In this document: in pieces, positions 6,464-15,465 of the stretch
How the letters are laid out: every line of letters begins with the position of its first letter
How positions within the stretch are numbered: position 1 is the first letter of the stretch
The notes under the pieces: generated by a model
The model's database searches: none
The model's input: the letters and a program-made list of their open reading frames with translations, nothing else
What the model was told of the DNA's origin: nothing
Position numbers and translations under genes: made by a program
From: a virus
Virus record (IMG/VR): IMGVR_UViG_3300027706_000003
Location: 1 to 46,680 of that record
Reading direction: 5' to 3' (one strand)
DNA: 46,680 nucleotides

Positions 6464-6679
6464 ATGGCAATGCGAGGTCGTCAGCGCATTGTTGGGTCTG
6501 GAACGCCGCAGCGGGAACGCGATATCCCCGTGACGAAGTCGGACAAGAAGTTGTCGATCAAACACGCCAAGGACAGCATACGGTACAACATGCGGCACGC
6601 CCGCGACCACCTGAAGGCGGCGCAAAAGGCGCGGCATCACCTGATGGAGGTTCGTCGGGCGCGCGTGTCGGCGAAGTAG
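6464..6679 (+). CDS. Hypothetical small basic protein
   Basis: 71 residues, His/Lys/Arg-rich with a long predicted helix (KLSIKHAKDSIRYNMRHARDH). No family recognised. Third basic protein in a row. Confidence 0.55.
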   Translation: MAMRGRQRIVGSGTPQRERDIPVTKSDKKLSIKHAKDSIRYNMRHARDHLKAAQKARHHLMEVRRARVSAK

Positions 6680-6680
6680 T

Positions 6681-6863
6681 ATGGCAGGCAAGGTGAAAGC
6701 CCCTCCGATTTCGCGTGCCAAGGGCGTGCCCTCCGTGGGCTTGAAGACGCCGCCTGCGCGGGTGGCCGCGCCGCGCTTCGTGCGTGGGGCGGATCGAACG
6801 CTGGATGCGGCAGGCGGTCCTCGAGGTCTGCTGACTACGAAGCCGCGGGTGGGGATCGGCTAG
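6681..6863 (+). CDS. Hypothetical small protein
   Basis: 60 residues, Pro/Arg/Gly-rich, little predicted structure. The phrase RFVRGADRTLDAAGG resembles RFTVRADPTFDAAST in the next gene, so these two may share a short motif or ancestry. Confidence 0.5.
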   Translation: MAGKVKAPPISRAKGVPSVGLKTPPARVAAPRFVRGADRTLDAAGGPRGLLTTKPRVGIG

Positions 6864-6864
6864 G

Positions 6865-7134
6865 GTGGCGTCCGCCGCGGAAATTGCGCGCCAGCGGGCG
6901 CAGTTCGAGGCGAGCGCGAACACGCTGCGGCAACGCGCATCGGCGTCGCCGTTGCAGTCGAGCGGCGGTGGGGGCTTTCAGCCTTCGGCGGCTCCGCGTT
7001 TCACCGTGCGCGCTGACCCCACCTTCGACGCGGCGTCAACGGGATCGTCGGGCGTTCTGCACACCGAGGATCAGGAACGCGCGATTCGGCAGAAGGCAGC
7101 CTCGGGGCAAGTCATTACGCAGGAGGATTTGTGA
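6865..7134 (+). CDS. Hypothetical small protein
   Basis: 89 residues from a GTG start one base after the previous stop. N-terminal helix (AAEIARQRAQFEASANTLRQ), Gly/Ser linker, and a C-terminal helix. Its stop overlaps the next GTG start. Confidence 0.5.
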   Translation: MASAAEIARQRAQFEASANTLRQRASASPLQSSGGGGFQPSAAPRFTVRADPTFDAASTGSSGVLHTEDQERAIRQKAASGQVITQEDL

Positions 7135-7370
7135 GCATCCGAGCGCTCTCGGTGGCGGCCATTGCCGTAGCGGCGGGCCTGTGGGTGGTACTGGCGCAGT
7201 ACGTGGCGCAACAGCGCTATATCGTGGTAGGGATGTGCCCGCCGGGCATCGTTGGCCAGGGTCCCGGCTTGCTCATCTACGATGCGCGGCATCCTGCGGT
7301 GGCGTGCTTGCCGCTTCCCATGCCGCGCGATACGATCAACCCGCAGCAGGCCCCAAAGGTGCCGTCGTAG
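7131..7370 (+). CDS. Hypothetical protein with N-terminal membrane segment
   Basis: 79 residues from a GTG overlapping the previous stop (GTGA). A hydrophobic N-terminus (ALSVAAIAVAAGLWVVLA) could be a signal anchor; the rest has three Cys/Pro-rich turns. Two genes before the endolysin, so a lysis accessory role is possible. Confidence 0.5.
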   Translation: MSIRALSVAAIAVAAGLWVVLAQYVAQQRYIVVGMCPPGIVGQGPGLLIYDARHPAVACLPLPMPRDTINPQQAPKVPS

Positions 7371-7373
7371 CGT

Positions 7374-7706
7374 ATGGCATACACGGTTGCTCGGCGCGAT
7401 CACGTTTGGTTCATCCAAAGCGATGGAACCGCAGGCGGCGTCACGGTGTTCGGGGACACGGAGCGCTTGCGCACCATTCGATGGCACCCGGTAGCCGTGA
7501 CGGATACCGTGACGCTTGATCGGGTAAAGACTGACGGGACGACCGAGACCGTGTGGGAAGCGAGCGCCGGGGGGACGGGTGCCACGCTCGTCCCGCAAGA
7601 GTCGCGCTTGGACGTTCGGCTCACCTTTGGCTTCAAGGTAGTGATGCCGAGCGGGGGCAAGCTCTACCTGTACGAAGCCTTGGACGGCCCGGCGGGAGGA
7701 CGGTGA
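7374..7706 (+). CDS. Hypothetical beta-rich protein
   Basis: 110 residues, strongly beta-strand in pattern (VTVFGDTERLRTIRW, VTDTVTLDRVKTDG). It may be a small virion or fibre-associated protein. Its end overlaps the endolysin start by four bases. Confidence 0.55.
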   Translation: MAYTVARRDHVWFIQSDGTAGGVTVFGDTERLRTIRWHPVAVTDTVTLDRVKTDGTTETVWEASAGGTGATLVPQESRLDVRLTFGFKVVMPSGGKLYLYEALDGPAGGR

Positions 7707-8215
7707 GCCGCTTCACTGACTGTTTGGCGATCGTCAAACAGCTCGAAGGCGGGCTCGCAAATACGTTGCACGACACCGGCGGACCGACGGCCTACGGTAT
7801 TACGCAGGCGGTCTATGACGCATGGCGTCAAGCGCAGGGCCTTTCCACGCAGCCCGTATCCTTTATTGGGGATCACGAGGTCGATACGATCTATTTTACG
7901 CAGTATTGGCAGCCGGCCCACTGTGACGACCTCCCGCGCCCGCTCGATTGTTTTCATTTCGACACGGCGGTGAACATGGGCGTTGAAAGCGCCGCACGGC
8001 TGCTCCAAACGGCGCTCGGAACGGTGGTCATCGACGGCGTGATTGGCCCGGAAACGCTGGCGGCGGTGGCGGCAGCGAACCCATGGGTGTTGCTCGCCCG
8101 GTACGCGGGGGTGCGGTGTATGCGGTACGGGGTCATCGCCGCGGTGCGTCCCAACCAGTGTGGATTCCTCCGCGGATGGTTACGGCGCGTAGGAACCTTG
8201 CTGCAACGTCTCTAA
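7703..8215 (+). CDS. Endolysin, GH108-type N-acetylmuramidase
   Basis: 170 residues from a GTG with GGGAGGA just upstream. The motif QLEGGLANTLHDTGGPTAYGI places the catalytic Glu at residue 15 and matches the GH108 lysozyme family (ZliS type); AVNMG and a C-terminal peptidoglycan-binding-like part (GVIGPETLAA) follow. It would cleave the host cell wall at lysis. No signal peptide, so it should depend on the holin candidate directly downstream. Confidence 0.8.
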   Translation: MSRFTDCLAIVKQLEGGLANTLHDTGGPTAYGITQAVYDAWRQAQGLSTQPVSFIGDHEVDTIYFTQYWQPAHCDDLPRPLDCFHFDTAVNMGVESAARLLQTALGTVVIDGVIGPETLAAVAAANPWVLLARYAGVRCMRYGVIAAVRPNQCGFLRGWLRRVGTLLQRL

Positions 8216-8233
8216 CGCGCTAGGCTCTCTCCT

Positions 8234-8476
8234 ATGTCGTACCTGATGTCTCTCATCAAGGCCGTCAGCAAGGTGGTGGATGAGGCGGTGCCGGTCGCGG
8301 TTGGCATGCGTACGAAGATCGCAGTGGTGCTGTGCCCAGTCCTTGGGTCCGCGATGACCAAGGCTGTGGTCCAGGCCGTGTATCCGCCGGCCGCTGCGAT
8401 GCTCCCGCATCTCCAGTCCTTGCTCTGCACGGCTGCGGTGCCGTTCGCAATCGCGGGCCTCGTTCGCGAGAAGTAA
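8234..8476 (+). CDS. Candidate holin
   Basis: 80 residues, directly after the endolysin. Two moderately hydrophobic stretches (about residues 27-50 and 52-77) separated by a Pro-containing turn, ending in a short charged tail. Size, hydrophobicity and position fit a small holin; no family signature was recognised, so the call rests on context. Confidence 0.5.
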   Translation: MSYLMSLIKAVSKVVDEAVPVAVGMRTKIAVVLCPVLGSAMTKAVVQAVYPPAAAMLPHLQSLLCTAAVPFAIAGLVREK

Positions 8477-8488
8477 GCCGGAGGCGCC

Positions 8489-8851
8489 GTGGCTGCGCCT
8501 CCGGTTGGCGTTAAAGTCACCGTCCACGTTGAAGTTGACGGGGAACCGGTGAAGGGCTCCCCGTTTGTGCTGCGCCAAGAAGTCTCGCAGTTGACCTCGG
8601 TTGACCTGCAAGACCTTGGCAACATTTTTGCCACGCAGTTCTCCGATGCTGTGCTCGCCCTGCGGGCCTATGGCGGTGCGGTGGCGCTGAAGGGCACTGA
8701 AACGACGCAAACCCCCGCCCTCCTCGACAAGGGCGGTTTTGTCGTCGTGGTAGGAGCCGATTCGACCGCGTCAACTACCCCAACCGTTGCGGACCCCCTC
8801 ACACCAACCGGACCGCCGTCCACGCCGTACCGAATTCTGTACGGGGCCTAA
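8489..8851 (+). CDS. Hypothetical beta-rich protein, paralogue of the next gene
   Basis: 120 residues from a GTG start. The N-terminal pattern VTVHVEVDGEPVKGSP and the later KGGFVVVVGAD resemble VSVVLDIDGEPVPGYP and PGGFMLLAG in the next gene, indicating an old tandem duplication. Probably a small virion component because the portal follows. Confidence 0.6.
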   Translation: MAAPPVGVKVTVHVEVDGEPVKGSPFVLRQEVSQLTSVDLQDLGNIFATQFSDAVLALRAYGGAVALKGTETTQTPALLDKGGFVVVVGADSTASTTPTVADPLTPTGPPSTPYRILYGA

Positions 8852-8854
8852 GCC

Positions 8855-9244
8855 ATGGCGCAAAAAACGATCGCCGTGTCTGTGGTCCTCGATATTGACG
8901 GAGAGCCGGTGCCGGGCTATCCGTGGCGGCGCGTCTTTGCCAGTGCGGCGCAGGACGAGCGCGTCGTGGTGCTCGCCGCCAATGGGAGTACGTTTGGAAC
9001 AATGGCTTCCATGCCACGGATGGAGTTTGTGCAGTGCATCGGTCCCAACGCGGTCGATGTCTTCGCGACCACAAACACGACCGTGGCGTGGAAGCAGCGG
9101 CTCAAGCCGGGCGGTTTCATGCTGTTGGCTGGACGGCGAGGCGATCCGAACACCGGGGCGTTCTTCTTGGTGCAGAACACCTCAGCAACCACCTCGACCA
9201 CGGTGTACTTGCTCAGCGTTGGGCATCAGGCGGTAACAGACTAG
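8855..9244 (+). CDS. Hypothetical beta-rich protein, paralogue of the previous gene
   Basis: 129 residues starting three bases after its paralogue and ending one base before the portal. Strand-rich, with an N-terminal DGEPV motif and Thr-rich C-terminal strands (TSATTSTTVYLLSVG). Likely structural, such as a capsid or neck decoration, by context only. Confidence 0.6.
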   Translation: MAQKTIAVSVVLDIDGEPVPGYPWRRVFASAAQDERVVVLAANGSTFGTMASMPRMEFVQCIGPNAVDVFATTNTTVAWKQRLKPGGFMLLAGRRGDPNTGAFFLVQNTSATTSTTVYLLSVGHQAVTD

Positions 9245-11200
9245 ATGCGGCTCATCGAACGCCATCCCGTTTCTCGGCTCCCCAAAATTGTGCGATCGAG
9301 CGATGCCGACCGTCGGCTGGAAACGTTTCTCAGCATGGAGATTGAGGACGCGCTCACCGCACGGCGCACCGTGGACAAGGTGTGGAATGAGGCGCGGCGG
9401 CAGTACAACGGCGTTCCCAAGCGTCCCATGCGGGAGGTCCCGGTACCCAACGCCCCGAACATTGAGATCACGTTGGGCGCCACGCTCGCGGACGACGTCT
9501 GCGCGCAAGCGAGTGATGCGTTGTTCACCGCGACGCCGTTGATTACAGTGCGCGCGGTGGACGCCAAATGGGTTGAACACGCCAAGGCGGCGCAGGATTG
9601 GATCAACTGGCTCGCAGCCAACGAGATCGGATTGCGTGAGGCGGCCAATCACGCCTTGGTGGATACGTGTCAGCTGGGCACGGGGGTCTACTACATTCCC
9701 TTCGTAGAAATGACGAAGAAGGATCGCGTGTACCGGGTGACCCAACGTGCCCCGCGCGTGTTTGCGATTGCTCCGGAGGACTGGATTGTCCCGCCCGGTT
9801 CGCGCGGAGACATCCAACGCGATCGGTGGGTGGCGCTTCGGTTTTGGTATACGCGCGGAGAACTGGAGGAGCGTGCGCGGACGTTGGGCTGGAACATCGA
9901 GAACGCAATGCCCGTTGCGCAGTTCGATCTTGTGCGGCTGCAGCATGAGCGCAAAGCGAACATGCGGGGCGCCATGCTCTGGCGCGAAGTGTACGAAGTG
10001 TGCGAGGTGTATGCCTACTTCGATTATGACGATGACGGCCTCGACGAGGACCTCCTCATTACGTGGGATCGGGCGTCGCGCACCATTCTCGACTTGAAGT
10101 TCAACCCATATGACCTCCGCCCCGTGGAGGTGATGCGGTACCAGTTGCGCTCACACCTTCCCTACGGCCTTGGTGTGATGGAGATGGTGCAGCCGTTCCA
10201 GGAGGAAACCACAGAGCTGCACAACTACACCCTCCTCAACATTTTCTTAGCCAACGCACGCGTGTGGGCGGCGAAGGAGGGCGCCGTACCTGAGAAGCTC
10301 GAAATCATGCCGGGCAGCGTGATCAAGGTGCTCGGCGATGACGTGCGCTCGGGGCTCGTTGAGCTCAAGATGAGTGAGGTCTATCCGAGCGCGTTCCAGG
10401 CGCAGAACAGTGCCGTCGCCTTGGCGGAACGTCGCATCGGCACCAGCGGGGCCGCGGGGATGCTTGCCAAGGGTGGCGCGCGTACGCCTGGGGTGACGGC
10501 GCTCAGTTTGCTGCAACAGGTCAACCGACGGTTTTCGCCCGCGTTCGACGACATGCGCGAGAAAACCGCCGCCGCGGTGCGTCAGGCCGTTTATCGGTAC
10601 CGGGAACGCCTGCTCGCGCGGGATCGCGACATCGAGCGGCACCTGCTTGACGTCATGGGCGAGGACCGGGCGTTGCTGTTGCACGAGCTGCTGACGCTCA
10701 CCGATGTGGAGCGGGCGATTGCGATCGAAATGACGGCCAGCTCGGCCACGGTGAACCGGGAAGCGGACCGCCAGAACGCGATTCAGATTGCCAATCTCAT
10801 GCAGGGATACTATCAACAGACGGTCGCGCTTGCCCTCCAAGCGGCCTCGCCGCAGCTTCCCGACGACCTCCGCAATCTCCTCGTGGATATCGCCAAAAAG
10901 GGCACCGAACTCATGGATCGCACGCTACGCACCTTCGACCAAGTGCGCGATCCGAAGTCGTTCTTGGTGGACACGTCGATTATCGATCAGGCCGCCCTGT
11001 CTGGGACGCTCGCGCAACAGCAGGCGCAGGCTGCTACCATGGTGGTCAATGGCGGGATTCCCCAGGGATTTGGCGGGCAGTCAGCGCCGGGGCCCTTCCG
11101 CGGCGGGACGTTGCCAAGCGGAGGCGAAGACACGAATCCCAGCCCCGAAGAGCTTGCGTTGCAGGCACCTCCTGCCCCTGGCGTAGCAAGTGGCGGATAA
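9245..11200 (+). CDS. Portal protein
   Basis: 651 residues, the size of podovirus portals. The order of features fits: an N-terminal helical clip region, DWIVPPGSRGDIQRDRWV and VYEVCEVYAYFDYDDDGLDE in the middle (a common portal wing pattern), LPYGLGVMEMVQPFQEE before the stem region, and a long C-terminal helical part ending in a Gly/Pro-rich tail. It forms the dodecameric ring through which DNA enters. Location upstream of scaffold and capsid genes supports the call. Confidence 0.82.
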   Translation: MRLIERHPVSRLPKIVRSSDADRRLETFLSMEIEDALTARRTVDKVWNEARRQYNGVPKRPMREVPVPNAPNIEITLGATLADDVCAQASDALFTATPLITVRAVDAKWVEHAKAAQDWINWLAANEIGLREAANHALVDTCQLGTGVYYIPFVEMTKKDRVYRVTQRAPRVFAIAPEDWIVPPGSRGDIQRDRWVALRFWYTRGELEERARTLGWNIENAMPVAQFDLVRLQHERKANMRGAMLWREVYEVCEVYAYFDYDDDGLDEDLLITWDRASRTILDLKFNPYDLRPVEVMRYQLRSHLPYGLGVMEMVQPFQEETTELHNYTLLNIFLANARVWAAKEGAVPEKLEIMPGSVIKVLGDDVRSGLVELKMSEVYPSAFQAQNSAVALAERRIGTSGAAGMLAKGGARTPGVTALSLLQQVNRRFSPAFDDMREKTAAAVRQAVYRYRERLLARDRDIERHLLDVMGEDRALLLHELLTLTDVERAIAIEMTASSATVNREADRQNAIQIANLMQGYYQQTVALALQAASPQLPDDLRNLLVDIAKKGTELMDRTLRTFDQVRDPKSFLVDTSIIDQAALSGTLAQQQAQAATMVVNGGIPQGFGGQSAPGPFRGGTLPSGGEDTNPSPEELALQAPPAPGVASGG

Positions 11201-11203
11201 CGC

Positions 11204-11395
11204 ATGGCGTCCGCGTGGATTCGTGTGCTACAGACGACGCCGGGAGCGCTCGCCGACTTTTCGGCATACATGCAGCGCTGGCTGGACACGGAAGACCGGT
11301 TGTCCAAGGCCAACACCGTCGAGGAATTGCACTATCAACGCGGGAAGATTGATGCGATCCGGAGCATCCTCTTCGCCGTGAAACACGAAAAGTGA
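11204..11395 (+). CDS. Hypothetical small protein after portal
   Basis: 63 residues, largely helical (YMQRWLDTEDRLSKANTVEE, YQRGKIDAIRSILFAV). Small helical proteins in this place are common in podovirus head modules; the function is not known to me. Confidence 0.6.
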   Translation: MASAWIRVLQTTPGALADFSAYMQRWLDTEDRLSKANTVEELHYQRGKIDAIRSILFAVKHEK

Positions 11396-11403
11396 GGGAC
11401 ACG

Positions 11404-12261
11404 ATGGCACTGTTTCGAAATCCTCCAAAGACCCCCGCACAGCCCGCTGCAAAGGCGGACCCGCCACCGCCACCTCCGCCGCCGCCGGCCGGGCTGTCGA
11501 AGGACGAGGTGAAAGCCTTGCTGGAGACGACCCTGAGCGGGCTTGGCGATCGCTTGGGCAGCGTCGTGCAGCAGCTCAACGAACGCATCGAAGCGTTGGC
11601 GGCACGACAGCCCCAGGTCGTGGTCCAGCCTCCCGCACCGCCCGCGTCCGTTGCGGATATCACGGACGAGGAAATCGATCGTGCGGTGCTTAGCGGGCAG
11701 GGCGCTGCGCAACGCATTCGGGCGCTCGTTGACCGCGCCGTGAACGCTGCCACGGAACGCATCATCAAGGAGCGTGTGCAGCCCCTCGAAGAGTTCGGCG
11801 TGCGCGCCCTGGGCGACGTGACACAGCGCGTCGTTGCGACGAGCATGAAGTACTATAACCGCTTCAAGAAGGAGATCGACGAGCAGCTCAACACCCTCGC
11901 GCCTGCGGCACGGTCCAACCCGCTCGTGATCGAAACCATCTATAACGCGGTGGTCGGGCGCCATGCGGAAGAGCTCGCGAACGAGGCGGCCGAGGCCGCG
12001 GTGCGGCAGGCGCAAGAACAGACAAAGGCCCCGGCACCCGGCACCGGAGCGGGCGGTCAAGCAACCGAACGCACGGACGAGGTCCCCACGCTGCAGGATT
12101 TCCTTGGACCGGCTGCTAACGAAGCCAAGGAAGCGTTGCAGCATAAGGTACAGGGCGCCGACGCAGACGCCTTTGCCCGCAGCCTTGGATACAAGGATTG
12201 GGCGTCCTACATGAAGATGTATCAGGAACTGCTGTCCGCAGAGACGGAAGGTTCCGCGTAA
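11404..12261 (+). CDS. Putative scaffolding protein
   Basis: 285 residues between portal and capsid, where scaffolds are normally encoded. It has a run of consecutive prolines (about residues 22-30), long amphipathic helices (SKDEVKALLETTLSGLGDR, QQLNERIEALAARQ), an Ala/Glu-rich middle and a compact charged C-terminus. A scaffold would guide capsid assembly and then leave. The call is from position and composition. Confidence 0.6.
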   Translation: MALFRNPPKTPAQPAAKADPPPPPPPPPAGLSKDEVKALLETTLSGLGDRLGSVVQQLNERIEALAARQPQVVVQPPAPPASVADITDEEIDRAVLSGQGAAQRIRALVDRAVNAATERIIKERVQPLEEFGVRALGDVTQRVVATSMKYYNRFKKEIDEQLNTLAPAARSNPLVIETIYNAVVGRHAEELANEAAEAAVRQAQEQTKAPAPGTGAGGQATERTDEVPTLQDFLGPAANEAKEALQHKVQGADADAFARSLGYKDWASYMKMYQELLSAETEGSA

Positions 12262-12288
12262 CCAACAACCCGAATGAATGGAGCGATG

Positions 12289-13026
12289 ATGGCAACCTCG
12301 AAGGAAAAGGCAGCGCCCACCTTTACGGTGGACGACCTCGCGGCCGCGAAGGACGTGGTGCAGGAGCAGGCAACGCAGGCTGGCGAACCCGCCCTCAAGC
12401 CCGAAGAAGTGGCGCGGCGGGCCGAGCGGCTGATTGCTGAAGCCCAGAAGCTCTTGGAGCAGTTGGACGTGCAGGCCGCCGACCCGGCCAAGCTCACGGT
12501 GGAGAATGAGGTACGGCAGGCCCTGAACGAGCTCAACGAAGTCTATGTGTCCAATGCCCAGCAGGAGTATGCGTACGCGTGGGTGTACCGGGACCCGCAT
12601 AACGAGTACGGCGGCCGGTACGTTCGCAAGATGCAGGCGCTTGGGTGGGAAATCGTCTCCGGCGACATGCCGGAGGCAAAGGAGCACCGGTTCGTGGACG
12701 GCACGCGTGTCGTCGCGGATTGCTTGCTCATGCGCATCCGGCTAGACCGCAAACTCCTCCTCGATAAGCGGGACCGGCTGCTCCGCGAAGCGCAGCAGGC
12801 CGGCATTGTGTCCCGCGTGTACGAGCTTGCCGAGCATGCGGGGACGCGCGTCTATGACAAGCTGCCCGATTTCGTCGAAAACGCGATTTCCCAGCAACAG
12901 CACGCTCGCCGGGCAGCCGCATTGCGGGACTTCCATCGCCTGAATCGCGATGGTAGCGTGGACAAGATGCTACGCACGGGGACAATCCCCGGCATTCCGG
13001 TACCGGGCGCGGGTTCCGGAAAATAA
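12289..13026 (+). CDS. Hypothetical head-module protein
   Basis: 245 residues starting at the ATG spaced five bases after GGAG; upstream in-frame ATGs at 12274 and 12286 are possible. Helical N-terminus (EEVARRAERLIAEAQKLLEQ), then an unusual conserved-looking segment YAWVYRDPHNEYGGRYV and GWEIVSGD, then a helical end. Comparable proteins sit beside capsid genes in other podoviruses, but I cannot name a function. Confidence 0.6.
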   Translation: MATSKEKAAPTFTVDDLAAAKDVVQEQATQAGEPALKPEEVARRAERLIAEAQKLLEQLDVQAADPAKLTVENEVRQALNELNEVYVSNAQQEYAYAWVYRDPHNEYGGRYVRKMQALGWEIVSGDMPEAKEHRFVDGTRVVADCLLMRIRLDRKLLLDKRDRLLREAQQAGIVSRVYELAEHAGTRVYDKLPDFVENAISQQQHARRAAALRDFHRLNRDGSVDKMLRTGTIPGIPVPGAGSGK

Positions 13027-13052
13027 AAGCCTAGCGGCAAGGCGAGGAGTTC

Positions 13053-13652
13053 ATGGCAGTCAAGCACGCAGTGATCACACCGCTCCGGCACGCCGGGGTG
13101 GCGGCGCAGGATCGGGTGTACATTAGCGGAGGCCCGATCGTCGCGGGGGCGCCGGTCGTCCTGTCAGGCGGCAAGGTGGTTGAGTTTACGGACTCGCTCA
13201 CGGGACCCACGACGGGATCGTTGGTGCTCGGGATTGCCCTCAACGCAACCACGGCCGCGAACCAGGACTGCATGGTTGCGCTGGCCCTGCCGGGACGCCG
13301 GTTCGTGGCCTCCAAGACCGGCCTCACGGCGAACGGCCAGTCCGACGCGGGCGCCACGGCGATTGCGCTGGCGGACATCGGGAGCGTGGTAGAGCTGCAC
13401 AAGGACGCGACCACGGGCAGGTGGGTGCTTGGCGCCGTCGATACCGGGAAGGGGGCCGTGATTACCGGCCTCGTGGACAAGGTGGGCGCGACCACCAACG
13501 ACAACCTGAGCTTTGGCGAGTCGGGGAGCGGCCCGGGCGTGACCGGGACGCCGCCGAACGCGACCTTCGTGGGCGACCCCGTGGCGGGCCCGAATTTCGG
13601 GCTGGCCCGGGAAGAGTTCGTGTTCCCGATCAGCACGACGATTTACGGGTAA
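13053..13652 (+). CDS. Putative capsid decoration protein
   Basis: 199 residues, beta-rich, immediately upstream of the capsid gene. The layout (VYISGGPIVAGAPVVLSGGKVVEF, then GLTANGQSDAGATAIAL) resembles capsid cement proteins encoded beside capsid genes in many phages. Preceded by AGGCGAGGAG as ribosome site. Confidence 0.6.
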   Translation: MAVKHAVITPLRHAGVAAQDRVYISGGPIVAGAPVVLSGGKVVEFTDSLTGPTTGSLVLGIALNATTAANQDCMVALALPGRRFVASKTGLTANGQSDAGATAIALADIGSVVELHKDATTGRWVLGAVDTGKGAVITGLVDKVGATTNDNLSFGESGSGPGVTGTPPNATFVGDPVAGPNFGLAREEFVFPISTTIYG

Positions 13653-13665
13653 GTAAGGAGAACGC

Positions 13666-14562
13666 ATGGCAATCGGCCGCGGTGCATTTGCAGCCCTCCT
13701 CAAGCCGGACCTCTATCGCGTCTACGTGGAGACCGGCAAGGAGCGTCCGCTCGAGTATCCGCTCTTCTTCAACGTGGACGACATCCCCTGGAACCCCGTA
13801 AAGGATCAGCAGATCGCGGGGCTGGGGACCCTGCTCGCCATGCCGGAGGGCGAGAACTTCCCCCTCGACCAGCCCATTCTGGGCGGCACGGTACAGTACG
13901 AGGCACAGCCCTTCGGCCTTGGCGTGGAGATCACCTGGCCGATGTGGCGCGACGACCAGTACGGCATCATGCGGGAGCTGGTGGCGGAGCTGGCGCGGGC
14001 GAGCCGCAACCGCCAGGAGGTCGATGCCTGGTCCGTGCTGAACAACGCCTTCGACACCAACTTCCCCGGGTACGATGGCCAGCCACTGTGTTCGACGGCG
14101 CATCCGCTCCTCGGGGGCGGTACGGCGGCCAACCGGCCGAACCCGGATGTCGGGTTCAGCTCACTCGCCATTCAGCAGGCGCTTACGCGGTTCGAGAATA
14201 TGCCGAACGAGCGTGGGCTTCCGCGCCTCCTCGCCCCGAACCTGGTGCTCGTGGCGCCCGAGAACAAGTTCCTGGCTCGCCAGATTCTGGGCACCGCGAA
14301 GCAGCCCTTCACGGCGAACAACGAGATCAACCCGCTCATCCAAGACGACCTGTCGTGGATGGTTGTGCACTACTTTACGAATTCCACACAGTGGTTCCTT
14401 GCGAGCCGCGGCAATCACGATCTGCAGTTCCTGTTCCGCGATCGGCCGATCTTCGACGGCTTTGATGCGCCATGGAACAAGAACGCGATCTTCACGGTGT
14501 ATCAGCGCCACACCAAGGGCTTTGGCACGTGGCGCGGCATTGACGGGTCCAAGGCGAGCTAA
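13666..14562 (+). CDS. Major capsid protein
   Basis: 298 residues with a strong ribosome site (TAAGGAG). The sequence runs FGLGVEITWPMWRDDQYG, a helix RELVAELARASRNRQEVDAW typical of the spine helix of HK97-fold capsids, GQPLCSTAHP, then LLAPNLVLVAPE and a C-terminal segment. Similar strings occur in capsid proteins I know that use a Mu-like HK97 fold. No N-terminal propeptide is evident, which fits the separate scaffold gene upstream. Confidence 0.78.
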   Translation: MAIGRGAFAALLKPDLYRVYVETGKERPLEYPLFFNVDDIPWNPVKDQQIAGLGTLLAMPEGENFPLDQPILGGTVQYEAQPFGLGVEITWPMWRDDQYGIMRELVAELARASRNRQEVDAWSVLNNAFDTNFPGYDGQPLCSTAHPLLGGGTAANRPNPDVGFSSLAIQQALTRFENMPNERGLPRLLAPNLVLVAPENKFLARQILGTAKQPFTANNEINPLIQDDLSWMVVHYFTNSTQWFLASRGNHDLQFLFRDRPIFDGFDAPWNKNAIFTVYQRHTKGFGTWRGIDGSKAS

Positions 14563-14565
14563 TCC

Positions 14566-15399
14566 ATGGCAGATAAGCGGTCCGGCCAGGCCATTCACGT
14601 CCCAGCGTCGGCCGCCATGCCTCCGGTTGCGTCCAAGGTGCCGGGGCTGGCGTATGCTCCGCACTATCTGGACGGGGCGCCGATGGAGGAAGTGGACGGC
14701 ATTCGTGTGGTTGGGGACGCCGAGATTGGCCCCCAGACCGTCGGAGCCGCCGTCGACTTCATCGACGCACTCGACCTTCCCGCGGCAAGCGGGACGCGAC
14801 ACCTCATCGTAGGAACGGGCGCCTCGGCTGCGCTGCGTGGCGGCCAGGTGACCGGCATTGTCCGGCTCACCACAGGGGCCACCGCGGGCAATGACGCCAT
14901 CCTCGTCCGAAACGGCCACACGATGAGCCTGCCGCCCTTCACGAGCGGCGCCGTCAACAAGCGGATGTGGTTCACGGCAAAGGTGAGCGTGGTGGATGGC
15001 CTCGGCGATGGCGCCGTGCTGGTCGGCCTCGCCCCGTCCACCACGGCCGACATGGATGTCGAGCCCACCGACGGCGTGTATTACTACTTGGCGAATGCCG
15101 GCACCGACATGAAGTGCGTGGCACGGAAGGCCGGCGCCAGTTCCACGATCGTGGCCGCCGCGTTCGCGACCGCTGGCCAGACCCTCACCGCGGGCACCAT
15201 GAACGAGCTCAGCGTCTCCATGGACCCCAACGGGACGATCTCGGCCTACGTGAACGGCATCCTGGTTGGGCAGCTCGTCGGCAGTGACCCCAACATCCCC
15301 ACGGCGTCGACCCTCACCGTCGTCATCGGCCGCAGCACGCAGTCCGCGACCGCACGCAACCTCGACTGCGACTACTATCTGATCGCGCAGGAGGTCTAA
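14566..15399 (+). CDS. Virion protein with a lectin/jelly-roll-like domain
   Basis: 277 residues right after the capsid gene. The second half (MWFTAKVSVVDGLGDGAVLVGL, DGVYYYLANAGTDMK, MNELSVSMDPNGTISAYVNG) has the strand order of concanavalin/LamG-like folds found on phage capsids and fibres. It may decorate the capsid and bind sugars. Fold assignment is from pattern only. Confidence 0.55.
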   Translation: MADKRSGQAIHVPASAAMPPVASKVPGLAYAPHYLDGAPMEEVDGIRVVGDAEIGPQTVGAAVDFIDALDLPAASGTRHLIVGTGASAALRGGQVTGIVRLTTGATAGNDAILVRNGHTMSLPPFTSGAVNKRMWFTAKVSVVDGLGDGAVLVGLAPSTTADMDVEPTDGVYYYLANAGTDMKCVARKAGASSTIVAAAFATAGQTLTAGTMNELSVSMDPNGTISAYVNGILVGQLVGSDPNIPTASTLTVVIGRSTQSATARNLDCDYYLIAQEV

Positions 15400-15465
15400 C
15401 CCGGGATCGGCGATCACGGTCGCGTGGGTGGTCCGGGTCCCGGACGCCTCCCAGAAGGAGCCCAC

